Shown here piece after piece: positions 35,900 to 36,157 of a DNA stretch of 36,157 bases. The stretch's first letter is position 1. Each line of letters begins with the position of its first letter. This DNA comes from a bacterium (GTDB taxonomy: Bacteria > Pseudomonadota > Gammaproteobacteria > Nevskiales > OUC007): the NCBI GenBank assembly GCA_018222345.1, contig JAAFAL010000015.1:1-36157 (forward strand). Direction: 5' to 3'. The notes under the pieces were generated by a model that searched no databases, was not told the origin of the DNA, and saw only the letters and a list, made by a program, of their open reading frames with translations. Made by a program: the position numbers and the translations under genes.

Positions 35900-36157
35900 G
35901 CAGATCGTCTATTTAGAGTTCTACGCACTGAAGCGTAGCTGCGCGCAACCACCATGGCATTATCATGGCAGGTCGTGACTCATTGCACCAAGGCAATACT
36001 GCTTGCGACAAAAAGGGCAGGACGCCCGCCCCACGTGCGCCTTTGGCGCAGCCGGCGCGCGCAGCGTATTTCGGGAGGCAAGCGAGGACGTGTTTGAGCG
36101 ACTGAAAGGAGCGAGTTCCGCAGCGCCCGAAATGCGTGAGCACGACGGGCAGTCGAA
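35900..36157. other. Non-coding end of the window with several GC-rich inverted repeats
   Basis: I see no convincing gene here. Visible structures are CCATG-GCATTAT-CATGG near 35952-35968, TGCGCC-TTT-GGCGCA at 36036-36050, and a wider inverted repeat CGTATTTCGGG (36065-36075) with CCCGAAATGCG (36126-36136), 10 of 11 matching. A 76-codon minus-strand frame spans them but lacks any recognisable motif and is probably spurious. The composition (GC-rich, many short dyads) suggests an interspersed extragenic repeat cut by the window edge. Confidence 0.5.

Noticed and set aside
35913-36143. 76-codon minus-strand frame after gyrB
   Set aside because: No motif, no good Shine-Dalgarno, and it spans several inverted repeats; more likely repeat-like non-coding DNA.

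Overview
The window looks like chromosomal DNA of a GC-rich gammaproteobacterium and includes the replication origin. The order rpmH-rnpA-yidD-yidC-mnmE on one side and dnaA-dnaN-recF-gyrB on the other is the classic gammaproteobacterial origin layout. A XanB2-type chorismatase beside an aryl-polyene/xanthomonadin-like gene set, together with a homodimeric-type AceE, points towards the Xanthomonadales/Nevskiales neighbourhood. No rRNA or tRNA gene is visible, so this placement rests on gene content alone.

Layout. (a) 1-5160: the start of a VTT-domain membrane protein, an XRE regulator with a small membrane protein, typA, a DUF4197 protein and ubiA. Two copies of a roughly 248-bp element with terminal inverted repeats and TA boundaries (374-621 and 4907-5153) abut the stop codons of the XRE gene and ubiA. 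(b) 5161-14883: a pigment cluster. Eight minus-strand genes run from an acyl carrier protein through COG4648, an ApeI-like dehydratase, an acyltransferase, a LolA-like protein, an MMPL exporter and an ApeP-like dehydratase to a ketoreductase; seven of them are joined by 4-bp overlaps or a 1-bp gap. Divergent to these are a halogenase-like flavoprotein and a XanB2-like chorismatase, and an acyl-AMP ligase converges on them with a 99-bp antisense overlap. No ketosynthase is present, so chain elongation must be encoded elsewhere. (c) 15008-19411: aceE-aceF (pyruvate dehydrogenase E1 and E2), with an unusually acidic linker in E2. (d) 19511-22150: a translationally coupled amidoligase/GATase pair, an RRM RNA-binding protein and a zinc-ribbon NUDIX hydrolase. 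(e) 22289-25321: a large lipoprotein joining a beta-helix domain to a diheme cytochrome domain. (f) 25390-35845: mnmE, yidC, yidD, rnpA and rpmH on the minus strand, and dnaA, dnaN, recF and gyrB on the plus strand. A candidate oriC lies between dnaA and dnaN, and two perfect parS-type palindromes lie inside recF. (g) 35846-36157: no convincing gene, only hairpins.

How the genes fit together: XanB2 would turn chorismate into 3-/4-hydroxybenzoate. One product can feed UbiA (ubiquinone); the other can be loaded by the ligase onto the carrier protein, extended by unseen ketosynthases, reduced and dehydrated by KR/DH, possibly halogenated, acylated to a lipid and exported by the MMPL/LolA pair. 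The least explained items are the inverted-repeat element with parS-like ends, the beta-helix/cytochrome fusion lipoprotein and the amidoligase/GATase pair.
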